Shown: in pieces, positions 43,930 to 52,678 of the stretch | How the letters are laid out: each line of letters begins with the position of its first letter | Position numbering within the stretch: the first letter of the stretch is position 1 | Assembly (NCBI GenBank): GCA_030158305.1 | Contig: JAOATE010000018.1 | Location: 1-61,364 of the forward strand | Reading direction: 5' to 3' | From: Burkholderiaceae bacterium | Lineage (GTDB): Bacteria; Pseudomonadota; Gammaproteobacteria; Burkholderiales; Burkholderiaceae_B | DNA length: 61,364 nucleotides | The notes under the pieces: generated by a model | Database searches by the model: none | What the model was told of the DNA's origin: nothing | The model's input: the letters and a program-made list of their open reading frames with translations, nothing else | Position numbers and translations under genes: made by a program

Positions 43930-44925
43930 TCAATCCACTTTAGCGCCAGAAATTTTCACAATCTCAGCCCATTTTTTCATGTCTTCTTGGTGAATACGTG
44001 CAAACGCTGCTGGGCTAGGATCTGCGGCAGGCGTAATACCCTGGGTGTCTGTGAGCCATGTTTTGAACGCAGGCGTCGAAACAATTTTGACCACTTCAGC
44101 ACTCATTTTGTTGGCAATGTCGGCCGGAAGCTTAGCTGGGCCAAATAATCCGTACCAAGTCGTGCTCACAAAACCTGGCAAATTACAGGCCTCGGCGACG
44201 GTCGGAACGTCTGGCAGTGCAGCTAAACGCGTTGGGCTGGTGACTGCCAAAGCGATAGTCCGCCCGCCTTTGACAGAAGCAATGGCGGGTGCGCTCTGAT
44301 TAAAGAACATCTCCACGTCTCCGCCCAATAAAGCCGTCATCGCCGGACCCTGACCACGATAGGGAATATGGGCGATATCGACTTTAGCCGCGTTCGCAAA
44401 CTGAGCACCCGCTAAATGCGTGGAGGCGCCATTACCGGTCGAGCCGTAATTCAACGCACCGGGTTTATCCCGCATCAGCTTAAGCAAGTCTGCACAGGTC
44501 TTGACTTGAGGTAGCTTGGTTGGATTGATCAAGAGAACGTTGGGCACGTCACCCAAAATTGCGATGCGGGTAAAGTCTTTTTCCACATCAAAACTAAGTT
44601 TTTTATAGAGCGCGGGATTGATCGCATGCGTGCCTGCTGTGCCGAACAAGAAGGTATAACCGTCTGGTTGGGCACGTGCGACTAGATCAGAGGCAATATT
44701 GCCGCCTGCACCTGTTTTAGCCTCAACTACCACAGGCACATTCCAGGCAGCCGTGATCGCTTCGCCTAGTTTGCGCGCATAAATGTCGATACCAGAACCA
44801 TTTGGAAAGCCACCCACGATCGTGATGGCGCGTGTCGGCCACTTATTATCGGCCTGCGCAAGTGCTACGTTACAGGCGGATGCCGCGATGAGTGCTACAG
44901 AGAGTTTTGTAATGATTTGACGCAT
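43930..44925 (-). CDS. Bug-family tripartite tricarboxylate transporter receptor
   Basis: Periplasmic carboxylate-binding protein of 331 residues. The signal peptide ends at ALAQ (about residue 24). Mature hallmarks are WPTRAITIVGGF, FPNGSGIDIYAR (ligand loop), TGAGGNIASD and PDGYTFLFGT. AAGGAG precedes ATG 44925, a strong ribosome site. It is 10 bases downstream of a 2-hydroxyacid dehydrogenase gene, so the two form an operon. This suggests the receptor captures the hydroxyacid, or its precursor, that the dehydrogenase handles. There is no permease gene nearby. Confidence 0.94.
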   Translation of the reverse strand: MRQIITKLSVALIAASACNVALAQADNKWPTRAITIVGGFPNGSGIDIYARKLGEAITAAWNVPVVVEAKTGAGGNIASDLVARAQPDGYTFLFGTAGTHAINPALYKKLSFDVEKDFTRIAILGDVPNVLLINPTKLPQVKTCADLLKLMRDKPGALNYGSTGNGASTHLAGAQFANAAKVDIAHIPYRGQGPAMTALLGGDVEMFFNQSAPAIASVKGGRTIALAVTSPTRLAALPDVPTVAEACNLPGFVSTTWYGLFGPAKLPADIANKMSAEVVKIVSTPAFKTWLTDTQGITPAADPSPAAFARIHQEDMKKWAEIVKISGAKVD

Positions 44926-44935
44926 AGTGATCTCC

Positions 44936-45859
44936 TTAACGCAATGTGCCCTGCCCCGAAATTCGGCGGCAGTGGTTTAAAGATGCTTCGATGAGGTTGT
45001 CGCTCGCTTCGGGAGTACGGAAGGCAGAATGCGCCGAAAGCGTGACATTTTCAATCTTAGTAAAAGGGTGATCTTTTGGAAGTGGTTCGATTTCAAAAAC
45101 ATCCAAACCTGCATGCGCAATTTTGCCTGAACGCAAGGCATCCACCATCGCCTGCTCATTGATCACGGCGCCCCGGGCTGTATTGACCAAGATCACACCA
45201 TCTTTCATTTGTGCGATCCGCTCACGCGAAATGAAACCCTTGGTTTCATCATTGAGCAACAAATGCAACGAAATTACCTGGCTTTGCGCCAAGAGTTCGT
45301 CTAGCGAGACAAACTGAACGCCTGGATAAGACTTTGGCGTGCGGTTCCAGGCCAACACCTGCATGCCTGCGCCAAGTGCCAAACGTGCCATTTCAGCGGC
45401 AATACCGCCAAAACCGATCAAACCCAATGTTTTGCCGGTCAACTGAACAGCCTCTGTGCGTAACCAATTCCCCGCCCTCATTTCACGATCCATGCGGGCA
45501 AAACCCTTGGCAGAGGCCCACATTAAGGCAAAGGCACACTCGGCCACAGCCGTATCGCCATAGCCTTTAATGATGTGCACCTCAATGCCGATCGCCGCTA
45601 ATTCTTCGGGATTCATATAGGAGCGAGCGCCGGTTCCAAGGAAAACGACATGCTTGAGTCCCTTGCACTGCTTGGCAATGCTTGTGGGCACAGCGGTGTG
45701 GTCCACAATCAATATTTCAGCATCACCCATGACAGCGGGGATTTGCTCAGGCGTGATGTCGACCTGGCGGTTCACCACCAGCGCGATGTCATCAGCACGG
45801 TGCAAACGCTCTGCCACATCACCTAGCGTGTCGCTTGCATCAATAAAAACAGCTTTCAT
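44936..45859 (-). CDS. D-isomer specific 2-hydroxyacid dehydrogenase
   Basis: NAD-dependent dehydrogenase of 307 residues. The cofactor motif is LGLIGFGGIA, catalytic Arg in VNTARGAV, Glu in FEIEPLP and the His in LSAHSAFRTPEA. The His loop differs from the paralogue at 34498 (ATPHSAG), and the two share little beyond the fold. ATG 45859 with GGAG and GAG upstream is preferred to the in-frame start at 45910. It heads an operon with the Bug receptor 10 bases downstream. It is divergent from a DadA-like oxidase across a 172-base region with a hairpin. Confidence 0.93.
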   Translation of the reverse strand: MKAVFIDASDTLGDVAERLHRADDIALVVNRQVDITPEQIPAVMGDAEILIVDHTAVPTSIAKQCKGLKHVVFLGTGARSYMNPEELAAIGIEVHIIKGYGDTAVAECAFALMWASAKGFARMDREMRAGNWLRTEAVQLTGKTLGLIGFGGIAAEMARLALGAGMQVLAWNRTPKSYPGVQFVSLDELLAQSQVISLHLLLNDETKGFISRERIAQMKDGVILVNTARGAVINEQAMVDALRSGKIAHAGLDVFEIEPLPKDHPFTKIENVTLSAHSAFRTPEASDNLIEASLNHCRRISGQGTLR

Positions 45860-45981
45860 TAGACTCAACTCCCGGGTCAAAAGCCCTTTTGAGTACAACA
45901 AGGGCGTCAATTAAAAATCAGATCATACCGGAGTGTTTAAAGACTCGAACAGTCCTTGATGCTACGATGGATTGACCCAAA

Positions 45982-46001
45982 AGCCCAAATAACTTTGGGC
46001 T
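45982..46001 (+). promoter_or_regulatory. 8-bp inverted repeat in the divergent region before the DadA-like gene
   Basis: AGCCCAAA (45982-45989) pairs perfectly with TTTGGGCT (45994-46001) around TAAC, 31 bases before the plus-strand start. It is not followed by a T-run. It could be an operator shared by the two divergent units, or a leader hairpin. No further gene fits in the 172-base gap. Confidence 0.45.
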
Positions 46002-46031
46002 ATAAACTTCCTTCTTGTCATCACGACCATC

Positions 46032-47312
46032 ATGCATCAGACAGAGCACGTTGTCATTATCGGAGCGGGCATTATTGGGGCCACCAGCGCCTACCAATGC
46101 CTCAATGCGGGTTTACGCGTCACTTTGGTCGAGCCAGATCAACCCGGAGACGAGCAGGCGGCGAGTTACGGCAACGCAGGTTGGCTTTCCTCCCACTCAG
46201 TCCTACCGGCCGCCACACCTGGCGCATGGAAAAACGTACCGAAATGGATTGCCGACCCTTTAGGTCCCCTCGCAATTCGCTGGAAGTATTTCCCACGTGC
46301 CCTTCCATGGCTGGCCCGTTACCTCAATGCGGCCTCTAATTACACAAAAATAGGGCATACAGCCGTCGCGCTTCGCAGTTTGCTCGCTGGTGCGCCTGAC
46401 CTACATCAAGAAATGGCCGAGCAAGCGGGTGTGAGCCATTTAATTGTGCGTACAGGCCTCTTACACGCCTATCTCTCTAAGTCTCACTTTCTACAGGATG
46501 CAAAAGCTTGGGATATCCGCCGCAAAGAAGGTATTGAGTGGCAAGAGCTTGACGCCTCCGCGCTCGCAACACTCGAACCCGACCTCGATCGACGCTACAC
46601 CTTTGGTGTTCTGGTCCCGGAAACTGGGAGTTGCCGAAATCCTGGCGCCTACACAGCCGCACTCATTGCTCATGCTCAAAAGCGAGGCGCACAATTTATT
46701 CGTGCCCGGGCGACCGGATTTCGGATCGAACAAGGTCAACTTAAAGCCGTCCTTACCGATCAGGGTGAAGTGGTTTGTGACAAAGCCGTCATTGCCATTG
46801 GAGCAAGATCTAAAGATTTGGCGCATTTAGCAGGGGATCGTGTCTCACTTGAGTCTGAGCGCGGGTATCACGCCGTTGTTGGCGAGCCTGAGGCAGGCCC
46901 TCGTATTCCCACGATGTTTGCAGACCGCAAGGTGATCGTGACAAGTATGGAACGTGGGCTACGCGTAGCCGGACAGGTTGAAATTGCAGAAAAAGACGAC
47001 ATACCAGACTGGCGACGTGCAGAAATTTTACGCAAACACCTGGTGGCGATTTACCCAAAACTCCCCAAAGACTTCTCTACCGACCGCATCAAAATCTGGA
47101 TGGGACGACGCCCAAGCACACCAGACGGGCTTCCCTGTATTGGTCTCGCATCGGGATGTCGAGATATCATTCACGCTTATGGTCATGGTCACGTCGGATT
47201 GGTCGGCTCTGCGCGCACCGGACGTCTGGTTGCACAATTGGCCACAGGCACTGAGCCAGAAATTAACCTAGCGCCCTTTAGCCCCCAACGTTTCAAAGCT
47301 TTTTACCAATGA
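46032..47312 (+). CDS. FAD-dependent amino-acid oxidase/dehydrogenase, DadA-like
   Basis: DAO-superfamily flavoprotein of 426 residues. FAD motif VVIIGAGIIGATSAY is at 7-21, SYGNAGWLSSHSVLPAATPG is the DadA-like loop, and the C-terminal HAYGHGHVGLVGSA contacts flavin. It differs from the true dadA at 20477: residues around the active loop (SHS in place of PGY) are changed, so D-alanine is not assumed. It lies opposite the hydroxyacid-dehydrogenase/Bug operon and upstream of the CDF gene. ATG 46032 has no Shine-Dalgarno. Proline, hydroxyproline or other D-amino acids are possible substrates. Confidence 0.9.
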   Translation: MHQTEHVVIIGAGIIGATSAYQCLNAGLRVTLVEPDQPGDEQAASYGNAGWLSSHSVLPAATPGAWKNVPKWIADPLGPLAIRWKYFPRALPWLARYLNAASNYTKIGHTAVALRSLLAGAPDLHQEMAEQAGVSHLIVRTGLLHAYLSKSHFLQDAKAWDIRRKEGIEWQELDASALATLEPDLDRRYTFGVLVPETGSCRNPGAYTAALIAHAQKRGAQFIRARATGFRIEQGQLKAVLTDQGEVVCDKAVIAIGARSKDLAHLAGDRVSLESERGYHAVVGEPEAGPRIPTMFADRKVIVTSMERGLRVAGQVEIAEKDDIPDWRRAEILRKHLVAIYPKLPKDFSTDRIKIWMGRRPSTPDGLPCIGLASGCRDIIHAYGHGHVGLVGSARTGRLVAQLATGTEPEINLAPFSPQRFKAFYQ

Positions 47313-47337
47313 ACTTCGTGCCATCGAGAAACCATTT

Positions 47338-48363
47338 ATGAAACCATCTGACCTCCACGACGACAGCGAGGATACAGAGTTCACTGTTGAGGAACGTAGC
47401 GCCGCCGCAAACAAAAGCACTTGGGTAAGCGTATTTGTCAACATCGTGTTGTCCATCACCCAAATTGTGGTGGGCATTCTGGCCAAGTCTCAGGCCTTGA
47501 TTGCAGATGGCGTACATTCTTTGTCAGACTTAGTGAGCGATTTTGTTGTGCTCTTTGCTAGCCATCACAGCAAAAAAGACGCTGACGAGGGGCATCCCTA
47601 TGGTCATCAGCGCTTTGAAACTGCGGCATCCATGGTGATTGGTGTTTTATTAGTGATGGTCGCTCTCGGGATGCTTTGGTCCGCCTTTGACAAGCTTAAT
47701 CATCCGGCTGACATTCCGACCGTTCATGGTGCGGCGCTTTGGATCGTTGGACTGGCGCTCGTCTCCAAAGAGCTTTTATTTCGTTACATGCTGAAAATCG
47801 CCAAGCGCGTTAAATCAAGCATGCTGGTGGCCAATGCTTGGCATGCTCGTTCTGACGCCGCCTCTTCACTTGTGGTGGCTGTCGGCATTATCGGCAACCT
47901 AGCGGGTTACCCTATTTTGGATCCGATTGCCGCCTTGTTTGTTGGGCTGATGGTTGGAAAAATGGGTTGGACTTTTGGAGCGAGTGCCTTTCACGACTTG
48001 ATGGATCGTTCCGCCGACGAACAAGAGGTTTCTGCCATTACGGCCACACTGTTGCAAACGCCAGGTGTACTGGGTGCCCACGATGTCAAAACACGCAAAA
48101 TGGGCGACATGATTTTGGTCGATGCGCACATTGAAGTAAACGCCTATCTTTCTGTCGAGGACGGTCACGACATTGGCTTGGCAGCGCGGCATGCAGTCAT
48201 GCAAAGACATCGGGTGCTGAATCTGTTGACGCACATCGATCCTGTTCCTTCCAGAACGGACCCTCATACCACCGCCAATGCAGCTGCCGTCGCCGCCTCT
48301 CATGGCGCTGCGGTTTCAGCAGACATGACACGACAACACCCAGCGAATCATCAGGAAACCTGA
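47338..48363 (+). CDS. Cation diffusion facilitator family metal exporter
   Basis: Inner-membrane divalent metal/proton antiporter of 341 residues, six helices plus a C-terminal cytoplasmic domain. The helix-2 metal site is ADGVHSLSDLVSD and the helix-5 site is AWHARSDAASS. The helix-3 loop HPYGHQRFE is typical of the FieF/MntE group. The C-terminal tail after residue 310 is Ala- and His-rich and variable. Metals may be Fe, Mn or Zn. The stop is one base from the leuC-like start, so transcription is shared, although no functional tie is evident. Confidence 0.94.
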   Translation: MKPSDLHDDSEDTEFTVEERSAAANKSTWVSVFVNIVLSITQIVVGILAKSQALIADGVHSLSDLVSDFVVLFASHHSKKDADEGHPYGHQRFETAASMVIGVLLVMVALGMLWSAFDKLNHPADIPTVHGAALWIVGLALVSKELLFRYMLKIAKRVKSSMLVANAWHARSDAASSLVVAVGIIGNLAGYPILDPIAALFVGLMVGKMGWTFGASAFHDLMDRSADEQEVSAITATLLQTPGVLGAHDVKTRKMGDMILVDAHIEVNAYLSVEDGHDIGLAARHAVMQRHRVLNLLTHIDPVPSRTDPHTTANAAAVAASHGAAVSADMTRQHPANHQET

Positions 48364-48364
48364 C

Positions 48365-49789
48365 ATGGCAGTCCCGTCCCCAGTTGCACTTTCACTTTTT
48401 GAGAAAATTTGGCGTCAACACGTGATTGTTGAGCGAGACACAGGTCCTTCTCTGCTCTATATTGACCGTCATCTCATTCACGAAGGATCTTTTCACGCCT
48501 TCAGCGCCTTGCGTGAACGCGGTCTCTCACTTCGCAACCCACAGCAAATTTTTGGTGTCGCGGATCATTATGTGCCAACAGTCAGCCGCGACCCTCGGGA
48601 TGCGTGCACGCCAGAAATCACCCAAATGATCACGCGCTTTGAAAAAAATATGCAATGGAGTGGCGCCCATTATTTTCCCATTGAGGATGCACGCCAAGGA
48701 ATTGTCCACGTCATGGGCCCAGAGCAAGGCATTACCCTGCCCGGCTCCACACTCACGTGTAGTGATAGCCACACCTCGACGCACGGTGCGTTTGGTGCGC
48801 TCGCTTTTGGTATCGGGCAATCTGAAAGCACGCATGTGCTTGCCACGCAGTCTCTCTGGCAACCCAAGCCAAAGGGTTTGCGCGTCTTGTTGACTGGTCA
48901 GCATCGACCCGGTATTTCGGGCAAGGATATTATTCTTGCTCTCATTGCGCAGATTGGCTCCTCAGGCGCTACAGGGCATGCCGTAGAATTCGCGGGGCCT
49001 GCCATCGGCTCGCTCTCGCTCGAGGATCGGCTCACAATGTGCAATATGGCCATCGAGGCGGGTGCGCGTTTTGGCATCATTGCACCAGATGATCTTGTCT
49101 TCAATTATTTGTACGGGCGTCCCTTTGCACCTCAACAAGGCGACTGGGATCAAGCGTTGCTCCGTTGGAGGGAGCTGGTTTCAGATCCAGGGTGCTTATG
49201 GAATCGCGAAGTCGAACTAGATCTTGGGGCGCTTGCACCCATGGTCACCTGGGGAACCAGTCCAGAGGCTGCTTTGCCAATTACAGGGACCGTGCCGAAC
49301 CCAATGAATGAGACAAATATCACTCTGCGACAGTCGATGACGGATGCACTGAGTTACATGGGACTGACCCCGGGCACCCCTCTCAGTACGATCAAAATCG
49401 ACCGAGTATTTATTGGCTCTTGTACCAATGCGCGACTCACAGATTTACGCAGCGCAGCGAATATTCTAAAAGACACTCGATCCAAAGTTCCTGGCATCGT
49501 GGTGCCAGGTTCGATGCAGGTCAAGCGCGACGCAGAGCAAGAAGGACTTGATCTGATTTTCAAACAAGCCGGGCTTGAGTGGCGTGAACCAGGTTGTTCG
49601 ATGTGTGTTGGTATCAATGGCGATACTGCACCTGCGGGAGAGCGCATCGCCTCTACCTCAAATCGAAACTTCGTCGGACGTCAGGGGCCTGGAGTCAAAA
49701 CGCATCTGATGAGTCCAGCCATGGTCGCGGCGGCCGCAGTGACAGGACATTTGACCGACGTTCGCGCTTTATATGACAGGATTTCTTGA
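48365..49789 (+). CDS. 3-isopropylmalate dehydratase large subunit family (LeuC-like; role uncertain)
   Basis: Iron-sulfur aconitase-superfamily large subunit of 474 residues (E. coli LeuC has 466). The [4Fe-4S] cysteines are in GSCTNAR and in GCSMCVG, the HVMGPEQG and DSHTSTHGAFG motifs are intact. The last cluster segment reads CSMCVGINGD, unlike the CSMCLAMNND usual in LeuC. With downstream CoA transferase and lyase genes and no leuB, a dehydratase/isomerase for another hydroxy-diacid, such as citramalate or a 2-alkylmalate, is suspected. Leucine biosynthesis is not excluded. GGAAAC lies before ATG 48365. Confidence 0.9.
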   Translation: MAVPSPVALSLFEKIWRQHVIVERDTGPSLLYIDRHLIHEGSFHAFSALRERGLSLRNPQQIFGVADHYVPTVSRDPRDACTPEITQMITRFEKNMQWSGAHYFPIEDARQGIVHVMGPEQGITLPGSTLTCSDSHTSTHGAFGALAFGIGQSESTHVLATQSLWQPKPKGLRVLLTGQHRPGISGKDIILALIAQIGSSGATGHAVEFAGPAIGSLSLEDRLTMCNMAIEAGARFGIIAPDDLVFNYLYGRPFAPQQGDWDQALLRWRELVSDPGCLWNREVELDLGALAPMVTWGTSPEAALPITGTVPNPMNETNITLRQSMTDALSYMGLTPGTPLSTIKIDRVFIGSCTNARLTDLRSAANILKDTRSKVPGIVVPGSMQVKRDAEQEGLDLIFKQAGLEWREPGCSMCVGINGDTAPAGERIASTSNRNFVGRQGPGVKTHLMSPAMVAAAAVTGHLTDVRALYDRIS

Positions 49790-50445
49790 TGACTCCCTTT
49801 ATTACTCTGGATGGCATTGCGATCCCCATTGAAGGTCGCAATATTGACACTGACCAAATCATTCCCGCGCGCTTTCTCAAAAAAAGTCGCGGCGAATATG
49901 GGGACTATTTGTTTTACGACCTGCGGATGAACGATCAAGATCTCCCTCGCGAAGACTTCATCCTCAATCAACAGACTTTTCAAGGCGCGAGCGTGTTGGT
50001 CTGTGATGAAAATTTTGGTTGTGGCTCTTCCCGCGAAGCGGCAGTCTACGCATTGGTTGACTTCGGTATCAGGGCAGTATTGGCGCCCAGTTTCGGAGAT
50101 ATTTTTTATAATAATTGTTTAAAAAATGGTGTGCTTCCGATTGTGCTGCCCAGAGAATTACTCGGCTCTTTCCGTCAACAGCTCGCCCAAACCGCCGCAT
50201 CCACTCCAGCTGCGGCCATCAACTTCTCTGATTTGAAGATTGCGATTGATCTTCAAACATGCACGGTGCGCGCTTCACACCTGCCTGAGGTTCAACACTT
50301 TGACATCGATCCTTTCTGGCAAGAATGTTTAATAAAAGGGGTCGATGAAATTGCACTCACGCTAGGTTATGGTGAGCAAATCCAAGCTTTTGAACAGAAG
50401 CATAAAAAAACTCAACCGTGGTTAGCGTCCGAACTATCCAAGTAG
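49789..50445 (+). CDS. 3-isopropylmalate dehydratase small subunit family (LeuD-like; role uncertain)
   Basis: Swivelling small subunit of 218 residues that completes the active site of the LeuC-like protein. NIDTDQIIPARFLKK near 18-32 and NFGCGSSREAA near 77-87 are the family motifs. The conserved His in SSREHAPWAL of typical LeuD is Ala here (SSREAAVYAL), a change close to the substrate pocket. The ATG at 49789 shares one base with the leuC-like stop (TGATG), so translation is coupled. The CoA transferase gene follows 43 bases later. Confidence 0.9.
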   Translation: MTPFITLDGIAIPIEGRNIDTDQIIPARFLKKSRGEYGDYLFYDLRMNDQDLPREDFILNQQTFQGASVLVCDENFGCGSSREAAVYALVDFGIRAVLAPSFGDIFYNNCLKNGVLPIVLPRELLGSFRQQLAQTAASTPAAAINFSDLKIAIDLQTCTVRASHLPEVQHFDIDPFWQECLIKGVDEIALTLGYGEQIQAFEQKHKKTQPWLASELSK

Positions 50446-50488
50446 GTTCTGACATCAATTTTTTAAGCTTATTTTTATAAATATCACT

Positions 50489-51679
50489 ATGTCTCTTCCT
50501 CTAAGCGGCCTGCGGGTCATCGAACTCGGCCAACTCATTGCAGGGCCTTTTGCCTCAAAAATTCTTGCTGAATTTGGCGCAGATGTCATCAAGGTGGAAC
50601 CCCCTAAAACTGGGGACCCGTTGCGTACTTGGCGTCTTCTGCATGAAGGCACTTCCGTCTGGTGGGCTGCACACGCCCGAAACAAGCGCTCAATCACGCT
50701 TGATCTTCGACAGCCTGAAGGTCAAGAGATCATTAGAAAGCTCGCAGAAGATGCGGATATTTTGATTGAAAATTTCCGGCCAGGCGCGATGGAAAAATGG
50801 GGCTTGGGCTTTGAAGCCCTCCACGCAATCAATCCAAAACTCATCATGCTGCGCGTCTCTGGCTACGGTCAGTCAGGCCCTTATCGAGACCGCCCCGGTT
50901 TTGGTGTAATTGGCGAGGCAATGGGTGGCCTGCGTTATTTAAGCGGTGAGCCGGGCCGTCCACCCGTTCGGGTCGGCGTTTCAATCGGCGATACGCTTTC
51001 TGGACTGCATGGTGTCATTGGCGTCATGATGGCACTTCGTCACCGCGAGCAACAAGGAGGCGTTGGCCAAGAAGTTGACGTTGCGTTGTATGAGTCCGTC
51101 TTTAACATGATGGAGAGTCTGCTGCCTGAGTACTCAAAATTTGGCGTGGTGCGGCAACCCTCTGGCGCGAGCATGCCGGGGATTGTTCCAACGAACGCCT
51201 ATCTGTGCAATGATGGCCGATACGCCTTGATCGCAGGCAACGGCGACAGTATTTACAAGCGCTTAATGGAAACAATCGGTCGTGCTGATTTGGCGACAAA
51301 CCCAAACTTAGCCAATAACATCGGGCGAGCCGCTAATGCTGAGTTGATTGATGCAGCTATTTCCTCTTTTACCCAGCAACATACCCTTGAGTTTGTCCTT
51401 GATACGATGAACGCAGCTGGCGTGCCTGCCGGAAAAAGTTACGATGCGGCCGACATTGCGCATGATCCGCACTATCAGGCCCGCGACATGATCTTGGATG
51501 CGACATTACCGGATGGCTCGACAGTACAAGTGCCGGGTATTGTGCCAAAATTGAGTCAAACACCCGGACAAGTGACGCGCCCGGCTCCCGCTCTCGGACA
51601 ACATACCGCTGAGGTGCTGGGGGAGCTTGGAATCAGCCTCGCCCAACAGGCGGATTGGAAAGCGCGCGGCATCATCTAA
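50489..51679 (+). CDS. CaiB/BaiF family (class III) CoA transferase
   Basis: Transfers CoA between acids, typically succinyl-CoA to a dicarboxylate, 396 residues. The nucleophilic Asp is Asp168 in SIGDTLSG, followed by the family segment LHGVIGVMMALRHRE. GQLIAGPFASKILAEFGADVIKVE is the standard N-terminal part (only its role is noted here). Its position between the LeuCD-like hydratase and an HMG-CoA-lyase-like enzyme suggests it activates a hydroxy-diacid to a CoA ester. That ester would then be cleaved. It has no obvious ribosome site before ATG 50489. Confidence 0.93.
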   Translation: MSLPLSGLRVIELGQLIAGPFASKILAEFGADVIKVEPPKTGDPLRTWRLLHEGTSVWWAAHARNKRSITLDLRQPEGQEIIRKLAEDADILIENFRPGAMEKWGLGFEALHAINPKLIMLRVSGYGQSGPYRDRPGFGVIGEAMGGLRYLSGEPGRPPVRVGVSIGDTLSGLHGVIGVMMALRHREQQGGVGQEVDVALYESVFNMMESLLPEYSKFGVVRQPSGASMPGIVPTNAYLCNDGRYALIAGNGDSIYKRLMETIGRADLATNPNLANNIGRAANAELIDAAISSFTQQHTLEFVLDTMNAAGVPAGKSYDAADIAHDPHYQARDMILDATLPDGSTVQVPGIVPKLSQTPGQVTRPAPALGQHTAEVLGELGISLAQQADWKARGII

Positions 51680-51721
51680 ACAGACTCTGACATATTGATA
51701 TTTTTTAAAAAAGATACGACT

Positions 51722-52672
51722 ATGCAAAACGCACGCCCACGGATTTACATGCAAGAAGTCGCCACGCGTGACGGCTTTCAAAACGAAGCTCAATTTATCG
51801 AGACCGAAGATAAGGTTCGCGTCATTGATGCGTTGAGCCTCTGTGGTTTCGCCAAAATCGAGGTGACCTCTTTTACTTCACCCAAAGCTATTCCAGCACT
51901 GCGTGATGCAGAGCGTGTCATGCATGAAATCACTCGACAACCTGGTGTGGAATACACGGTACTGGTGCCAAACGTTCGCGGAGCAGAGCGTGCACTGTCC
52001 TGTGGCATTGATGAAGCCAATCTCGTGATGTCCATGAGCGAGACCCACAATCGCTCAAACTTGCGTATGACACGTGAACAATCTTTTGCTCAGCTCGAGC
52101 AAGTTGTTGCCGCGATTTCGGGCAGCCCGGTTGCGATCAATATTTCTTTATCGACAAGCTTTGGTTGCCCGATGGAAGGCGATGTAAGTGAAGACGAGGT
52201 GCTGCGTTGGGTTGAGCGTTTTGCTCACTTAGGTGTCAAGCGGGCAACCCTTTGCGACACAACCGGCATGGCTTACCCTTCTCAAGTACGCTCGCTTTCC
52301 GCACGTGCCAAGGCTCTTTTCCCAGAGATGGTGTTTACGCTTCACTTTCACAACACACGCTCGATGGCACAAGCCAACGTTCTGGCTGCTATCAGCGCAG
52401 GCATTGATCGTTTTGATGCTTCGTTAGGTGGAATCGGCGGTTGCCCCTATGCACCAGGTGCAAGCGGCAATGCCTGTACAGAAGATATGGTGCATATGCT
52501 GGAGCTAGAGGGATTTGACACCAAGATCGATCTCAATCGCCTGTTAAAGGTATCGGCGATGTTGCCAGGACTCATCGGACACGATGTACCTAGTCAATTA
52601 CTTAAAGCGGGCGGACGCAACACCTTGCATCCCGCCCCTGCCTATGCCGCTGAAATCGGCAAGGCTCTCTAA
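51722..52672 (+). CDS. Hydroxymethylglutaryl-CoA lyase family protein
   Basis: Metal-dependent HMGL/LeuA TIM-barrel lyase of 316 residues. Visible motifs are RDGFQNE (Arg16, Asp17), the TLCDTTGMAYP strand, the HFHNTRSMA metal histidines and GGCPYAPGASGN, whose Cys241 matches the catalytic Cys266 of human HMG-CoA lyase. The set predicts cleavage of a 3-hydroxy-3-alkyl-acyl-CoA, for example HMG-CoA to acetoacetate and acetyl-CoA, or a citramalyl-CoA type substrate. I prefer ATG 51722 to ATG 51695. It ends the cluster and is convergent with the FAH-family gene, 6 bases between stops. Confidence 0.93.
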   Translation: MQNARPRIYMQEVATRDGFQNEAQFIETEDKVRVIDALSLCGFAKIEVTSFTSPKAIPALRDAERVMHEITRQPGVEYTVLVPNVRGAERALSCGIDEANLVMSMSETHNRSNLRMTREQSFAQLEQVVAAISGSPVAINISLSTSFGCPMEGDVSEDEVLRWVERFAHLGVKRATLCDTTGMAYPSQVRSLSARAKALFPEMVFTLHFHNTRSMAQANVLAAISAGIDRFDASLGGIGGCPYAPGASGNACTEDMVHMLELEGFDTKIDLNRLLKVSAMLPGLIGHDVPSQLLKAGGRNTLHPAPAYAAEIGKAL

Positions 52673-52678
52673 GCAACC

